Shown here: positions 1-9,097 of the stretch, one piece after another
Layout: each line of letters opens with the position of its first letter
Numbering within the stretch: position 1 is the stretch's first letter
Assembly (NCBI RefSeq): GCF_030817475.1
Contig: NZ_JAUSZJ010000002.1
Span: forward strand, 6,462,626 to 6,526,625
Reading direction: 5' to 3'
Source: Streptomyces sp. V2I9
Lineage (GTDB): Bacteria > Actinomycetota > Actinomycetes > Streptomycetales > Streptomycetaceae
DNA: 64,000 bases
The notes under the pieces: model-generated
Databases searched by the model: none
Seen by the model: the letters and a program-made list of their open reading frames with translations, nothing else
Told to the model about the DNA's origin: nothing
Translations under genes and position numbers: made by a program

Positions 1-324
1 CGGGGTCCCGGTGGGCTCGAACAGGAGGATCGCGGCGGCGGACGGAGCGTACGGCCTGTGCGCTGTGCCTCGGGGGACGGTGAAGACCGACCCGCGGGGG
101 AGCAGGACCGTGCGCTCCCCGGAGGGCTCGCGCAGGGAGATGTGCAGCTCGCCGTCGAGCACCAGGAAGAACTCGTCGGTGTCGTCGTGGACGTGCCAGA
201 CATGTTCGCCCTCGACCTTTGCGACGCGGACGTCGTAGTCGTTGACGCGGGTGACGATACGAGGGCTCCACAGAGTGTCGAAGGAAGCCAGTGCCTTGCT
301 GAGGGAGATCGGTTCGCTGCTCAC
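1..324 (-). CDS. Cupin domain protein (3' part missing, runs off left edge)
   Basis: This is a small single-domain beta-barrel (cupin) protein; 108 residues are visible. Cupin motif 1 is complete: a Gly, then HVWHVH, four residues, Glu, six residues and Gly, giving the His/His/Glu metal ligands. Motif 2 follows as GSVFTVPRGTAH with the last ligand His. The start is taken as GTG because the nearby ATG (complement of 330-332) meets a stop after three codons. It is divergent from the GlxA-type regulator, with about 50 bp between the starts, so that regulator may control it. The substrate cannot be told; such proteins often act as metal-dependent dioxygenases, isomerases or sensors. The C-terminus lies outside the window. 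Confidence 0.82.
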   Translation of the reverse strand, partial: MSSEPISLSKALASFDTLWSPRIVTRVNDYDVRVAKVEGEHVWHVHDDTDEFFLVLDGELHISLREPSGERTVLLPRGSVFTVPRGTAHRPYAPSAAAILLFEPTGTP

Positions 325-376
325 GGGCTCATCCTGCGCTGTTCCGCACGGCCGCCGTGAGTGCTAGGAATCGCAC

Positions 377-1357
377 ATGGCGAAAGAATCCTCGCAGACG
401 GCCCTGCACCGGGTCGTCGTGATCGTGGACGAGAACAGCAACCCCTTCGAGCTCGGCTGCGCGACCGAGGTCTTCGGTCTGCGCAGACCGGAGATCGGCC
501 GTGACCTCTACGACTTCGGACTCTGCTCCCCGGAGCCCCGCACCGTGATGCGCGACGGATTCTTCACCCTCACGGGAGTGGCCGGGCTGGAAGCGGCCGA
601 CGCGGCGGACACCTTGATCGTCCCCAACCGCCCGGACGTCGAGGTGCCCCGCCGCCCCGCCGTGCTCGACGCGGTCCGGCGGGCGCACGCACGCGGTGCG
701 CGGCTCGTCGGCTTCTGCAGCGGAGCCTTCACCCTGGCCGAGGCCGGAGTGCTCGACGGGCGCCGGGCCACCGCGCACTGGCAGTGGGCGGATTCCTTCC
801 GGGCCCGCTTCCCCGCCGTCCGCCTCGAACCGGACGTGCTGTTCGTGGACGACGGTGACATCCTCACCGCGGCGGGGAGTGCGGCCGCGCTCGATCTCGG
901 GTTGCACGTGGTCCGCCGCGACCACGGCGCTGAGGTCGCCAACTCGGTGAGCCGCCGCCTGGTGTTCGCCGCGCACCGGGACGGCGGGCAGCGGCAGTTC
1001 GTGGAGCGTCCCCTGCCCGACCTCCCCGACGAGTCCCTGGCGCCTGTTCTGGCCTGGGCCCAGGAACGGTTGGACTCACCACTCACCGTTGCGGACCTCG
1101 CGGCCCGTGCGGTGGTCAGTCCGGCGACACTGCACCGGCGCTTCCGGGCGCAACTGGGCACGACTCCGCTGGCCTGGCTCACCGGGGAGCGCCTTGCTCT
1201 CGCGTGCCGGTTGATCGAGCGGGGCGAGTCCCGGTTCGAGGTGGTCGCGCGACGCAGCGGGCTCGGTACCGCCGCGCATCTGCGCACCCTGATGCGCCGC
1301 GGGACCGGCATCACACCGTCGGCGTACAGGCGACGGTTCGGGCCGGACACGAGCTGA
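377..1357 (+). CDS. GlxA family AraC-type transcriptional regulator
   Basis: This 326-residue protein has an N-terminal DJ-1/PfpI-like (class I glutamine amidotransferase fold) domain, roughly residues 10-190, with the GFCSGAFTLAEAG nucleophile-elbow segment that is retained in this family. A C-terminal AraC helix-turn-helix domain, about residues 215-322, shows the typical LTVADLAARAVVSPATLHRRFRAQLGTTP pattern (shown here in its family sense: helix, turn, RRF, PLAWL). GlxA-type proteins are cytoplasmic DNA-binding regulators whose amidotransferase-like domain senses a ligand instead of catalysing a reaction. It is divergent from the cupin gene and is the most likely regulator of it. The ligand is unknown. 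Confidence 0.9.
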   Translation: MAKESSQTALHRVVVIVDENSNPFELGCATEVFGLRRPEIGRDLYDFGLCSPEPRTVMRDGFFTLTGVAGLEAADAADTLIVPNRPDVEVPRRPAVLDAVRRAHARGARLVGFCSGAFTLAEAGVLDGRRATAHWQWADSFRARFPAVRLEPDVLFVDDGDILTAAGSAAALDLGLHVVRRDHGAEVANSVSRRLVFAAHRDGGQRQFVERPLPDLPDESLAPVLAWAQERLDSPLTVADLAARAVVSPATLHRRFRAQLGTTPLAWLTGERLALACRLIERGESRFEVVARRSGLGTAAHLRTLMRRGTGITPSAYRRRFGPDTS

Positions 1358-1614
1358 CGGCGCAGCTCCGGGCGGCGTACGGCCCGGCCCCGGCGTACGG
1401 GCCCGCCCGCGTTCCGGTCGACCGCACTCCCGCCACGCACCGCACTCTCACCGCCCATTCCTCGGCCGGTGCCCGCTCCGCAGGCCCTCCCCGGTGCCCG
1501 CGACGGGCGCCCCCCGACAAGGTGTGCTGTGCCCCACAGGCGTTCACGCATGGGCTCGCCGTCAACGGGCACGCGGCCGGAACACACCCATGTTCCCCAG
1601 GAGAGGACCGCCGC

Positions 1615-2895
1615 ATGCCCGAGGACCATTGCCGGAACATCTTCGTCATCGGCCTCGACGAGGCCAATCTGCCCACCCTGCGTGCCGTTCCGGACGCGGA
1701 CGCCTACCACTTCCACGGCTTGCTCACCGTCGAGGAACTCCAGGAGGGCGAGGTCTCGGTGAACGATCTCCTCGACCGGGCCCGGAAGGTGCTCGACGCG
1801 CACGAGGGGAGCATCGACGCGATCGTGGGCTACTGGGATTTCCCGGTCAGCACCATGGTCCCGATCCTCGGCAGGGAGTACGGCACCCGCACCACGAGCC
1901 TGGAGTCCGTGGTGAAGTGCGAACACAAATACTGGAGCCGGCTGGAGCAGCGCAAGGCGGTCGACGCGTATCCCCGCTTCGGCCGCGTCGACCTCACCAC
2001 CGACGCCCCGCGCCCGCCCGAGGGCGTCTCGTTCCCGATGTGGCTCAAGCCCGCCCTCGCCTACTCCTCCGAACTGGCCTTCGGCGTGAAGGACGAGCAC
2101 GAGTTCCAGGCCGCGGTGAAGGAGATCCGGAGCGGTATCGGGCGGGTCGGGCGCCCCTTCGAGACCGTGCTCGACATGCTGGAACTGCCCGAGGAGATGG
2201 ACGGCGTCGGCGGCGAGGTCTGCCTCGCGGAGGAGGCGATGACCGGGATACAGGTGGCCGTTGAGGGGTACGTCCACGAGGGCCGCCCCACCGTCTACGG
2301 CGTGCTCGACTCGATCAACTACCCCGACTCGCCCTGCTTCCTGCGCCACCAGTACCCCAGCACCCTGCCGCCCGACGTCATCCGCACCCTGCACGATGTC
2401 AGCGAGCGGACGATGCGCCAGATCGGCTTCGACACGGCCACCTTCAGCATCGAGTACTTCTACGACCCCAAGACCGGTCAGGTCAGCCTGCTGGAGATCA
2501 ACCCCCGCCACTCCCAGTCCCACGCGGAGCTGTTCCAGTACGTCGACGGCGTCCCCAACCACCACCGGATGATCGCACTGGCGCTCGGCCGCGACCCGGC
2601 GCTGCCCGGCGGCCGGGGCGACTACGCCATGGCGGCCAAGTGGTACTACCGCTGGTTCACCGACGGCAAGGTGCACGAGATACCCGGACCGGAGCGGATC
2701 GCCGAGATCGAGAAGGAGATCCCCGGCGTCCGGATCGACGTCGTTCCCGAGGAGGGACAGAAGCTTTCCGCCGTCTCGCAGCAGGACAGCTACAGCTACG
2801 AGGTCGCGCACATCTTCACCGGAGGCGACGACGAGGAGGACCTGCGCCGCACGTTCGACCGCGCCGTGGCAGCCCTGGGCCTCTCCTTCGGCTGA
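1615..2895 (+). CDS. ATP-grasp domain protein (carboxylate-amine/thiol ligase type)
   Basis: This protein has 426 residues. ATP-grasp enzymes activate a carboxylate as an acyl phosphate and join it to an amine or thiol. The middle of the protein contains the lysine-bearing strand (MWLKPALAYSSELA) and the hallmark EINPR magnesium-binding motif near residue 297, with another acidic cluster (GGEVCLAEEAM) before it. The N-terminal 100 residues read as a pre-ATP-grasp domain. ATG is chosen because GAGAGG lies just upstream; the frame stays open further 5' but that stretch looks non-coding. The CocE/NonD hydrolase gene begins about 80 bp downstream on the same strand, suggesting an operon that makes and cleaves (or transfers) an ester or peptide. 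The substrate is not identifiable from sequence. Confidence 0.85.
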   Translation: MPEDHCRNIFVIGLDEANLPTLRAVPDADAYHFHGLLTVEELQEGEVSVNDLLDRARKVLDAHEGSIDAIVGYWDFPVSTMVPILGREYGTRTTSLESVVKCEHKYWSRLEQRKAVDAYPRFGRVDLTTDAPRPPEGVSFPMWLKPALAYSSELAFGVKDEHEFQAAVKEIRSGIGRVGRPFETVLDMLELPEEMDGVGGEVCLAEEAMTGIQVAVEGYVHEGRPTVYGVLDSINYPDSPCFLRHQYPSTLPPDVIRTLHDVSERTMRQIGFDTATFSIEYFYDPKTGQVSLLEINPRHSQSHAELFQYVDGVPNHHRMIALALGRDPALPGGRGDYAMAAKWYYRWFTDGKVHEIPGPERIAEIEKEIPGVRIDVVPEEGQKLSAVSQQDSYSYEVAHIFTGGDDEEDLRRTFDRAVAALGLSFG

Positions 2896-2976
2896 CCCGT
2901 GCGAACCACGGCGGCCACGGGCCTCGACAGCACCGAGCAGGCCCGGACACCCGAGCAGCAGAGGAGGTCGCAGCAG

Positions 2977-5025
2977 ATGCGACACGTGGACCAACTCCCC
3001 CACGCGGTCGAGGAGGAGAAGCACGTCACGATCCCGATGGCCGACGGAAACCGGCTCTCGGCACGGATCTGGCGCCCCGTCTCCTCCGACACCGAGCCGG
3101 TCCCGGCGATCCTTGAGTACATCCCCTACCGCAAGAACGACCTCACCTCCCCGCGGGACTCCATCCACCACCCCTACATCGCCGGGCACGGCTACGCCTG
3201 CGTCCGCGTCGACATCCGGGGCACCGGCGAGTCCGACGGGGTCCTCGTCGACGAGTACCTCGAACAGGAACAGGCCGACGCCGAAACCGTGCTCGCCTGG
3301 CTGGCCGACCAGCCCTGGTGCGACGGCGCCACCGGCATGATGGGCATCTCCTGGGGCGCCTTCGCCGCCCTCCAGGTCGCCGCCCGCAGGCCCCCGAGCC
3401 TGCGCGCCATCTGCATCTCGTCCTTCACCGACGACCGGTACGCGGACGACATGCACTACCTCGGCGGCGCCATGCTCTCCGACAACCTGGCCGAGGCCGG
3501 CACCATGTTCGCCTACGCCACCTGCCCGCCCGACCCGGCCGTGGTAGGCGACCGGTGGCGCGAGATGTGGGAGGAGCGGCTGCGGGCCGCCAAGCCCTGG
3601 GTCCTGGAATGGCTGCGCCATCCCCAGCGCGACGCCTACTGGCGGCACGCCAGTCTCAGCGAGGACTACAGCGCCCTCGCCTGCCCGGTCCTCGCCTCCA
3701 GCGGATGGGCCGACGGCTACTCCAACGCCGTCACCCGGCTGCTGCGCCACGTCGACGTGCCCCGCAAGGGGCTGATCGGCCCTTGGTCGCACAAGCTGCC
3801 CCACCTGGGGGAGCCGGGCCCCGCGATCGGCTACCTCCAGGAAGTGGTGCGCTGGTGGGACCACTGGCTCAAGGGCCTGGACAACGGCGTCATGGACGGC
3901 CCCATGCTCCGCACCTGGATGCAGGAGAGCGTGCCGCCCTCCACCTCGTACGAGGAGCGGCCGGGCCGCTGGATCGGGGAGCCCTCCTGGCCCTCGCCGC
4001 ACGTCACGGACACCGTGCTGCCCTTCCACGACCGCGGAATCCTGATGCCCCGCGGCAGCGGCGAGGTGGCGGAGCGGCCGGAGGGCCGGGAGCGCGCGCG
4101 CACCGTCCAGTCCCCGCTGTCCGTCGGCCAGTTCGCCGGCAAGTGGGCGTCCTACAACGCCCCGCCGGACCTGCCCTACGACCAGCGCGAGGAGGACGGC
4201 GGGTCGCTCGTCTTCGAGACCGACGTCCTGACCGAACGCGTGGAGATCCTCGGCGCCCCCTCCGTCACCCTCGACGTGTCGGCCGACGCCCCTGCCGCGC
4301 AGGTGAACGTCCGTCTCTCCGACGTCGCTCCGGACGGGCGCTCGACGCGCGTCACCTACGGGGTGCTCAACCTCGCCCACAGGAACAGCGAGGCGGAGCC
4401 GAGTGAACTCGCACCGGGGGAGCGGTACACGGTCCGCGTCCCTCTGCACGGGGTGGCGCAGGTGTTCCCGCCCGGCCACCGCATCCGGCTCTCCCTGTCC
4501 ACCTCGTACTGGCCGCTGGTCTGGCCGGCCCCCGAACCCGTCCTGCTCACGGTGTACGAGTCCGGCAGCGCGCTCACCCTGCCGGTACGCGACCAGGACG
4601 TCGCCACGGACAGCGAACTGCGCCCCTTCGGTGAGCCGGAGGGCTGCGCGCCGGCGGCCGTCACCCAGCTCGGCGAACCGGAGCAGGCGTGGACGGTCTC
4701 ACGCGACCTGGTGAACTACCGGTCCGTGCTCGACATCGTGAAGGACCAGGGGGCGCGCCGGTACGAGGACGCCGGGATCGACGTAGGCCTGCGGGCCTGC
4801 GAGCGGTACAGCTGGGTCGCCGAGGACTTCGCCTCGGTACGGGGCGATTCGGCCTGGACCATGAGCTTCGGCCGGCCCGGCTGGGACGTGCGCGTCGAGA
4901 CGCGTACCGTCCTGACCTCGGACAGGGACGCGTTCCACGTGGACGCGACCCTGGACGGTTACGAGGGCGGCCGCCGCGTGTTCTCCCGTACGTGGAACGA
5001 GGACGTGCCCCGGACGAGCGTCTAG
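2977..5025 (+). CDS. CocE/NonD family hydrolase (X-Pro dipeptidyl-peptidase S15 fold)
   Basis: This is a 682-residue alpha/beta hydrolase with a C-terminal jelly-roll domain, as in cocaine esterase and X-Pro dipeptidyl peptidases. The nucleophile elbow is GISWG with Ser125; the likely acid is in SSGWADGYSN and the likely catalytic His in GPWSHKLPH. The segment from about residue 330 to 570 gives the PepX C-terminal beta domain (VNVRLSDVAPDGRS, FPPGHRIRLSLS). No signal peptide is seen, so it is probably cytoplasmic. ATG at 2977 is preferred because GAGGAGG sits about 10 nt upstream; an in-frame GTG at 2899 would add 26 low-complexity residues. It follows the ATP-grasp gene and is convergent with a permease gene. 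Actual substrate (ester, amide or peptide) unknown. Confidence 0.88.
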   Translation: MRHVDQLPHAVEEEKHVTIPMADGNRLSARIWRPVSSDTEPVPAILEYIPYRKNDLTSPRDSIHHPYIAGHGYACVRVDIRGTGESDGVLVDEYLEQEQADAETVLAWLADQPWCDGATGMMGISWGAFAALQVAARRPPSLRAICISSFTDDRYADDMHYLGGAMLSDNLAEAGTMFAYATCPPDPAVVGDRWREMWEERLRAAKPWVLEWLRHPQRDAYWRHASLSEDYSALACPVLASSGWADGYSNAVTRLLRHVDVPRKGLIGPWSHKLPHLGEPGPAIGYLQEVVRWWDHWLKGLDNGVMDGPMLRTWMQESVPPSTSYEERPGRWIGEPSWPSPHVTDTVLPFHDRGILMPRGSGEVAERPEGRERARTVQSPLSVGQFAGKWASYNAPPDLPYDQREEDGGSLVFETDVLTERVEILGAPSVTLDVSADAPAAQVNVRLSDVAPDGRSTRVTYGVLNLAHRNSEAEPSELAPGERYTVRVPLHGVAQVFPPGHRIRLSLSTSYWPLVWPAPEPVLLTVYESGSALTLPVRDQDVATDSELRPFGEPEGCAPAAVTQLGEPEQAWTVSRDLVNYRSVLDIVKDQGARRYEDAGIDVGLRACERYSWVAEDFASVRGDSAWTMSFGRPGWDVRVETRTVLTSDRDAFHVDATLDGYEGGRRVFSRTWNEDVPRTSV

Positions 5026-5063
5026 GACGACGCGCGGCGCGGCCGGTGCCCCCGAGAAGGGGT

Positions 5064-5087
5064 CGGTTCCGGAGCGATCCGGAACCG
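5064..5087. terminator. Hairpin between convergent hydrolase and permease genes
   Basis: CGGTTCCGG and CCGGAACCG form a perfect 9-bp stem around the loop AGCGAT. It lies in the 95-bp gap between the ends of two convergent genes, so it can serve either. There is no T-tract, as is usual for high-G+C actinomycete terminators. Confidence 0.7.
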
Positions 5088-5120
5088 GCCCCCGGTCGTT
5101 TCCGGGGCCGGTCGGGGGTG

Positions 5121-6470
5121 TCACCGGAGCCACGTACGGAACGGTCGGGAGGACCGACGCGACCGGAACGAGACAAGGGCGCCGAGACCGCCGCCCACGG
5201 CCAGGAGCACCAGCCCCCTCCACCAGACGTCGCGTTCGATCTGGGTGGCGAGCAGGACGCAGGACAGGGCTCCGAGCACCGGTACGACGGTCGGCGCCCG
5301 GAAGTGGCGCCCGGTCGTCGAGTCGCGGCGCAGGACGAGGAGCGAGGTGTTGACGAGGAAGAAGACCACCAGGAGCAGCAGGACCAGGGTGGAGGCGAGC
5401 GTGGACACATCGCCGGTCAGCGCGAGGAGCAGTGAGAGCGCGGTGGTCGCGGCGATGGCCGCCCACGGGGTGCGGCGGCCGGGGAGAACCTTCGTCAGGA
5501 AGCGGGGGAGGAGGCCGTCCCGCGCCATGCCGTAGGCCAGCCGCGAGGACATGATGCCCGTCAGCAGCGCACCGTTCGCAACGGCCACCAGGGCGACGGC
5601 GCCGAACAGCTCGGTGGGGACCCCTCCTGCCGCCCGGACGACCTCGAGCAGCGGACCGCTCGACTCCGCCAGCGTCTCCGTCGGCACCGCCGCGGACGCC
5701 GCCACGCCGACCAGGGCGTACACCGCGCCGGCGGTGAGGAGCGCGCCGAAGAGCGCTCGGGGGTACGAGCGGCGGGGCTCGCGGGTCTCCTCCGCCACGT
5801 TGACGGACGTCTCGAATCCGACGAACGAGTAATAGGCGAGCACGGCGCCGCTGAGCACGGCCGCCACCGGGCCCTCGCGCGAGGTGCCCAGATCCGTGAG
5901 GCTCCCCGGGGCTCCGTCGCCGCGCAGCATGATCCGGATGCCGAGCCCGATCACCAGCAGCAGCCCGCCGACCTCGATGACCGTGGCGACGACATTGGCG
6001 CGGGTCGACTCGTTGATGCCTCGGGCGTTGAGCAGTGCCAGCAGGCCGAGGAAGACGACGGTCACCAGCACCACGGGGAGGGTGACGAACTCGGTCAGGT
6101 AGTCGCCGCCGAACCCTCGGGCCAGGGCGGCCACCGACACCACGCCGGCGGCCAGCATGAAGAAGCCCGCCAGGAACCCCGGGAACGGACCGAAGGCCAG
6201 GGTCGCGTAGTGGGAGGCGCCGCCGGCGCGCGGGTACTTGGTGACCAGCTCCGCGTAGGAGGCGGCCGTCAGCGGGGACAGGCACATGGCCACGAGGAGG
6301 GGAACCCATACGGCCCCGCCGGACTCGGCGGCGACCTGACCCACCAGGACGTACACGCCCGCGCCGAGTACGTCGCCCAGAATGAAGAAGTAGAGCAGCG
6401 GTGTGGTCAGGGCCTTCTTGAGCGGTGCCGGAGCGTCCGAGGCCGGGGGCACCGTGGGAGATGGTTTCAC
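5121..6470 (-). CDS. APC family amino acid permease
   Basis: This is an inner-membrane transporter of the amino acid-polyamine-organocation superfamily, about 449 residues from the GTG used here. About twelve hydrophobic segments are visible. The first carries the family signature FFILGDVLGAGVYVLVGQVA, and the fifth/sixth region carries AYYSFVGFETSVNVAEETREP, the conserved FVGFE...EE segment of the cationic/other amino-acid permeases. An upstream TTG at 6503 with GGAG before it would add 11 residues, so the start is uncertain. It is convergent with the CocE/NonD hydrolase gene. It could import the amino acid or amine used by the ATP-grasp/hydrolase pair, but that is inference only. Confidence 0.87.
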   Translation of the reverse strand: MKPSPTVPPASDAPAPLKKALTTPLLYFFILGDVLGAGVYVLVGQVAAESGGAVWVPLLVAMCLSPLTAASYAELVTKYPRAGGASHYATLAFGPFPGFLAGFFMLAAGVVSVAALARGFGGDYLTEFVTLPVVLVTVVFLGLLALLNARGINESTRANVVATVIEVGGLLLVIGLGIRIMLRGDGAPGSLTDLGTSREGPVAAVLSGAVLAYYSFVGFETSVNVAEETREPRRSYPRALFGALLTAGAVYALVGVAASAAVPTETLAESSGPLLEVVRAAGGVPTELFGAVALVAVANGALLTGIMSSRLAYGMARDGLLPRFLTKVLPGRRTPWAAIAATTALSLLLALTGDVSTLASTLVLLLLVVFFLVNTSLLVLRRDSTTGRHFRAPTVVPVLGALSCVLLATQIERDVWWRGLVLLAVGGGLGALVSFRSRRSSRPFRTWLR

Positions 6471-6547
6471 GGGGCGCCGGGTACCCCAGCCCCCGTCCGA
6501 CAACCGGAGTCGCTCCGATGGCCCTGGCCCCCGCCGCGGAGTCCTCG

Positions 6548-6581
6548 TGCGGGCCGGCCCGGTTAACCGGGCCGGCCCGCA
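6548..6581. terminator. Perfect 34-nt palindrome downstream of the zinc-ribbon gene
   Basis: The sequence is a perfect palindrome centred on GGTTAACC, with arms TGCGGGCCGGCCC and GGGCCGGCCCGCA. It lies 10 bp past the stop of the minus-strand zinc-ribbon gene and just upstream of the permease gene. Such a long GC stem without a loop would form a strong RNA hairpin. It most likely insulates the two genes. Confidence 0.65.
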
Positions 6582-6590
6582 TCAGACGGT

Positions 6591-6779
6591 TCACTCCGGG
6601 GCGGCGCCGTCCCGGCCCTCGAACACGCGGCGCGCGACAGCACCCTCGTCGTCGACGAGACCGCCGTCGGCCGCGGGGAACACGGCACCGCAGTGCTCGC
6701 ACAGCTTCGCCGTTCCGGCGGGAGTGCCGCAGGCGGCGCAGAACCGCTGCTCGCCCTCGGCCGGTGATGTCTCCGTCAT
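6591..6779 (-). CDS. Small double zinc-ribbon protein
   Basis: This 62-residue protein contains two CxxC knuckles, FCAACGTPAG and LCEHCGAVF, separated by about 12 residues. That is the usual zinc-ribbon spacing (zinc-ribbon domain at the start of many actinomycete proteins). It has an acidic C-terminus and no membrane segment. GAGGAGG lies just upstream of the ATG, which supports real translation despite its size. It may bind zinc and mediate protein or nucleic-acid contacts. No partner can be assigned. Confidence 0.72.
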   Translation of the reverse strand: MTETSPAEGEQRFCAACGTPAGTAKLCEHCGAVFPAADGGLVDDEGAVARRVFEGRDGAAPE

Positions 6780-7918
6780 GGTCCTCCTCTTCCTCTTCGT
6801 GGGGGCGGGCTTCGTCCCGTACCCGTACGCGGAGGGACTACTCGGCGCGGGGCGCGGCGGCCGTTCGCCGCGGGTGCCGTCCGGGACGCTCGGGCACCCT
6901 CCGCGTCCGATACGTCCGGTGCGCCCCGGAGCACCGCCAGAACCGGGCAGGGCCCGGCATCGGACAGCCGGGCCGCCACCGGTACCGGGCCCGGTGGCGG
7001 CCCGGCATCCCGGTCAGGCTCTCCATCACCGCGGCCGGATCGGCGGCGGTCGCCACACCGGGCGCGTCGGAGGAGATACCGGTCGTTCCCAGCGTTTCGA
7101 CGCCTTCGGCGCGGGCACCGATGGCCTTGCCGTGCCGGAATGCCTCGGTGATCAGCAGCCGGACCCGCGGGTCGCCCCCGGTGGCCACCTGCCCGGATCG
7201 CACGCACTGGCTGGTACCGGGTGTCCGGAGCGGCGATGGGTCACGGCGGTGGCGGGTCGGCGGTTCGGACCTGACGGTCTTCATGTCTTCCGGCCGCGCC
7301 CCACCCCCGCACCACGTGTGCGGGGGGCTTCGCGGCGCGCCGGAGGGTGCGGGCCATGCCCGGGCGTCGGTGTACCGTCCGACGCTCGGTGGACCGGCGG
7401 TCCGACCGATGGGGTGAAGGGCTCGCTGTGCTCGCGGTCGATCCTCCCGGTTCCCGCCATCCCCGGATCAAACGCAGGGCGGCCGAAGAAGTCGCTCAGG
7501 CGCCGAGCGCGAGTACGGCGGCCCCACGGCTGCGCGCCGGTGACCGGTCGCGGCACCCGGCCGATACTCCGGCGAACCCCTCCTCTTCGGCCGGGCGGGG
7601 ACGTCGGACAGAGGTCCCGCGGGATACTCACGCGTCCGGTACCTGTCGGCGTCGGCTGCGGGCACCGGGGCCGGGGGCGGTTCCGGGACGGAGACGTTTA
7701 GGCGCTGCCCGCAAGGGCACGCGAGCAACGCGCTTCGGACAGGAGGCGCGCCCGTGGAGGTCCGGGCGGCTCTGTCCTCCCGCGCCACCCGCTCCGACGG
7801 CGGCGCCACCGCCTCATCGACGGGGAGTGACACCGGTGCAGGCCGCATCCGGCCACGGGCGGCGCCCGGCCGGGGAGGGGCCGGTCGCACCGCGACATGA
7901 AGGGCAAGCCCGCACGAC
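6780..7918. other. Gene-poor stretch between zinc-ribbon and FUSC genes
   Basis: No complete gene is convincing here. Open frames exist on both strands but have arginine/proline-rich translations with no recognisable family. The only recognisable coding signal is a catalase-like fragment on the minus strand at about 6985-7180 (separate entry). The rest reads as decayed or non-coding DNA. Confidence 0.6.
6985..7180 (-). pseudogene. Remnant of a large-subunit (KatE/HPII-type) catalase C-terminal domain
   Basis: A 65-residue stretch reads DPRVRLLITEAFRHGKAIGA, then GEGVE-like residues, GTTGISSDAPGV, and ends near TGMPGRHR. This resembles the C-terminal flavodoxin/DJ-1-like domain of clade 2 catalases, where an eAfrHcKaIgA-type segment is followed by a conserved HR near the end. 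The haem catalase core is absent from the window and the reading frame degenerates on both sides. I call it a remnant by recognised pattern, not by alignment. Confidence 0.4.
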
Positions 7919-9037
7919 ATGAAGAACGCCTTCGCCCGTTGGAAGCCCGTCCTGCGCCGCCCCGACCGCCCCCAGGTGGTGCAGTCCTTGAAGGCCGCCG
8001 CCGCGGCGATCGTCGCCTGGGCCCTGACCGGGTGGTGGCTGGCGGCCCCGATGGCCCTGATGGCGCCCTGGGCGGCTGTCGCGCTGGTGCAGGGAACCGT
8101 GTACCGGTCCGTGCGCACCGCCGCGCAACTTGTCCTCATGATCACGGTGGGAACGCTGCTCGCCGCCGGTGCCGCCGCGCTCACGGGCGACACGATGATC
8201 GCCATGATCGTGGTCCTTCCCCTCACCACGCTGCTCGGCAATGTGGCTCCCGTCGGAGGCCAGGGCCTGTACGCCTCCACCACCGCGCTCTTCGTCCTCG
8301 CCTACGGTTCCTACTCGGCCCCCGCCGTCGGGCACCGACTGCTGGAGACCCTGGTGGGGGCCGCCGTGGGCGTCGCCGTGAACGCCGTGGTGCTGCCGCC
8401 GGTCCACTCCCAGCACGTCGGCAGGCTGGCGGCCGCCCTGCCCCGCGACAGTGCGCGGCTGCTGCGGGACATGGCCGAGGGCATGGAGGACTACGACACC
8501 GCGCGGGCGGAACAATGGCACCGGAGCGCCGAGGGCCTCCCGGCCGCTCTGTCGGAGCTGTACGTCGGACGCGGATGGGACTCCGAGAGCTTCCGGCTCA
8601 ACCCCGGTCACCGGCTGCGCCGCTGGACGCCCGCCCCCTCCGCCGACTGGGACGCCGTCTGGGCCCGGGTGGCGAACAGGCTGCTCGCCCTGACCCTGAC
8701 GGTGTGGGAGACCGCCTCCGAGAGCCGCGTGCTGCCCCTGCCCTCCCCGCGTGCCCTGGAGGAGCTCGGGCGGCTCCTGTCGGCCGCGGCGGAGGCGTGC
8801 GAGGCGTGCGGGGCGATCATGGAGGACAGCGCCGACCAGGAGGGGCACGACCGGCGGAGGGAGGCCCTCGCGGACGCCGACCGGGCGCTCGCCGCGGTCA
8901 AGGAACACCTGCACGGGCAGGCCCCCGACGCCCAAGCCGCTCTCGGCAGCCTCGTGGCCGACTGCCAGGCGCTGTTGGACGACCTCGTGCCGGGCGGGGA
9001 AGACGCCGAGGCGGGCGAGGCACCGACCCGCGCCTGA
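7919..9037 (+). CDS. FUSC / aromatic acid exporter family membrane protein
   Basis: This 372-residue protein has an N-terminal half with about six hydrophobic segments (residues 23-165) that include a glycine/alanine-rich AAIVAWALTGWWLAAPMAL and an HRLLETLVGAAVGVAVN segment. That last motif, roughly hRxxxTliGaavgv, is typical of FUSC and ArAE-type exporters. The C-terminal 200 residues are soluble and largely helical, rich in Ala, Arg and Glu. Family members export aromatic acids or related compounds, or are of unknown function. It is convergent with the epimerase gene. No substrate can be assigned. Confidence 0.82.
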   Translation: MKNAFARWKPVLRRPDRPQVVQSLKAAAAAIVAWALTGWWLAAPMALMAPWAAVALVQGTVYRSVRTAAQLVLMITVGTLLAAGAAALTGDTMIAMIVVLPLTTLLGNVAPVGGQGLYASTTALFVLAYGSYSAPAVGHRLLETLVGAAVGVAVNAVVLPPVHSQHVGRLAAALPRDSARLLRDMAEGMEDYDTARAEQWHRSAEGLPAALSELYVGRGWDSESFRLNPGHRLRRWTPAPSADWDAVWARVANRLLALTLTVWETASESRVLPLPSPRALEELGRLLSAAAEACEACGAIMEDSADQEGHDRRREALADADRALAAVKEHLHGQAPDAQAALGSLVADCQALLDDLVPGGEDAEAGEAPTRA

Positions 9038-9062
9038 CAGGAGGCCGGTCCGCCGTCGCCGC

Positions 9063-9078
9063 CCGGGCTTCCGCCCGG
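9063..9078. terminator. Short hairpin between convergent genes
   Basis: CCGGGC and GCCCGG pair around TTCC, giving a short GC-rich stem in the 60-bp gap between the FUSC gene and the convergent epimerase gene. It is a modest terminator candidate. Confidence 0.4.
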
Positions 9079-9097
9079 CCGGAGTGACGCTGCGCGC

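Noticed and set aside
508..4479. Long minus-strand open frame (over 1300 codons) opposite the GlxA, ATP-grasp and CocE genes
   Set aside because: It is the antisense of real genes in high-G+C DNA, with low-complexity Val/Gly/Asp-rich translation and no motif.
4699..6702. Minus-strand frame overlapping the permease in another phase
   Set aside because: Arg/Pro-rich translation; the permease frame has clear transmembrane helices.
7347..7922. Possible small gene upstream of the FUSC gene
   Set aside because: No recognisable domain, no ribosome-binding site and composition like non-coding DNA.
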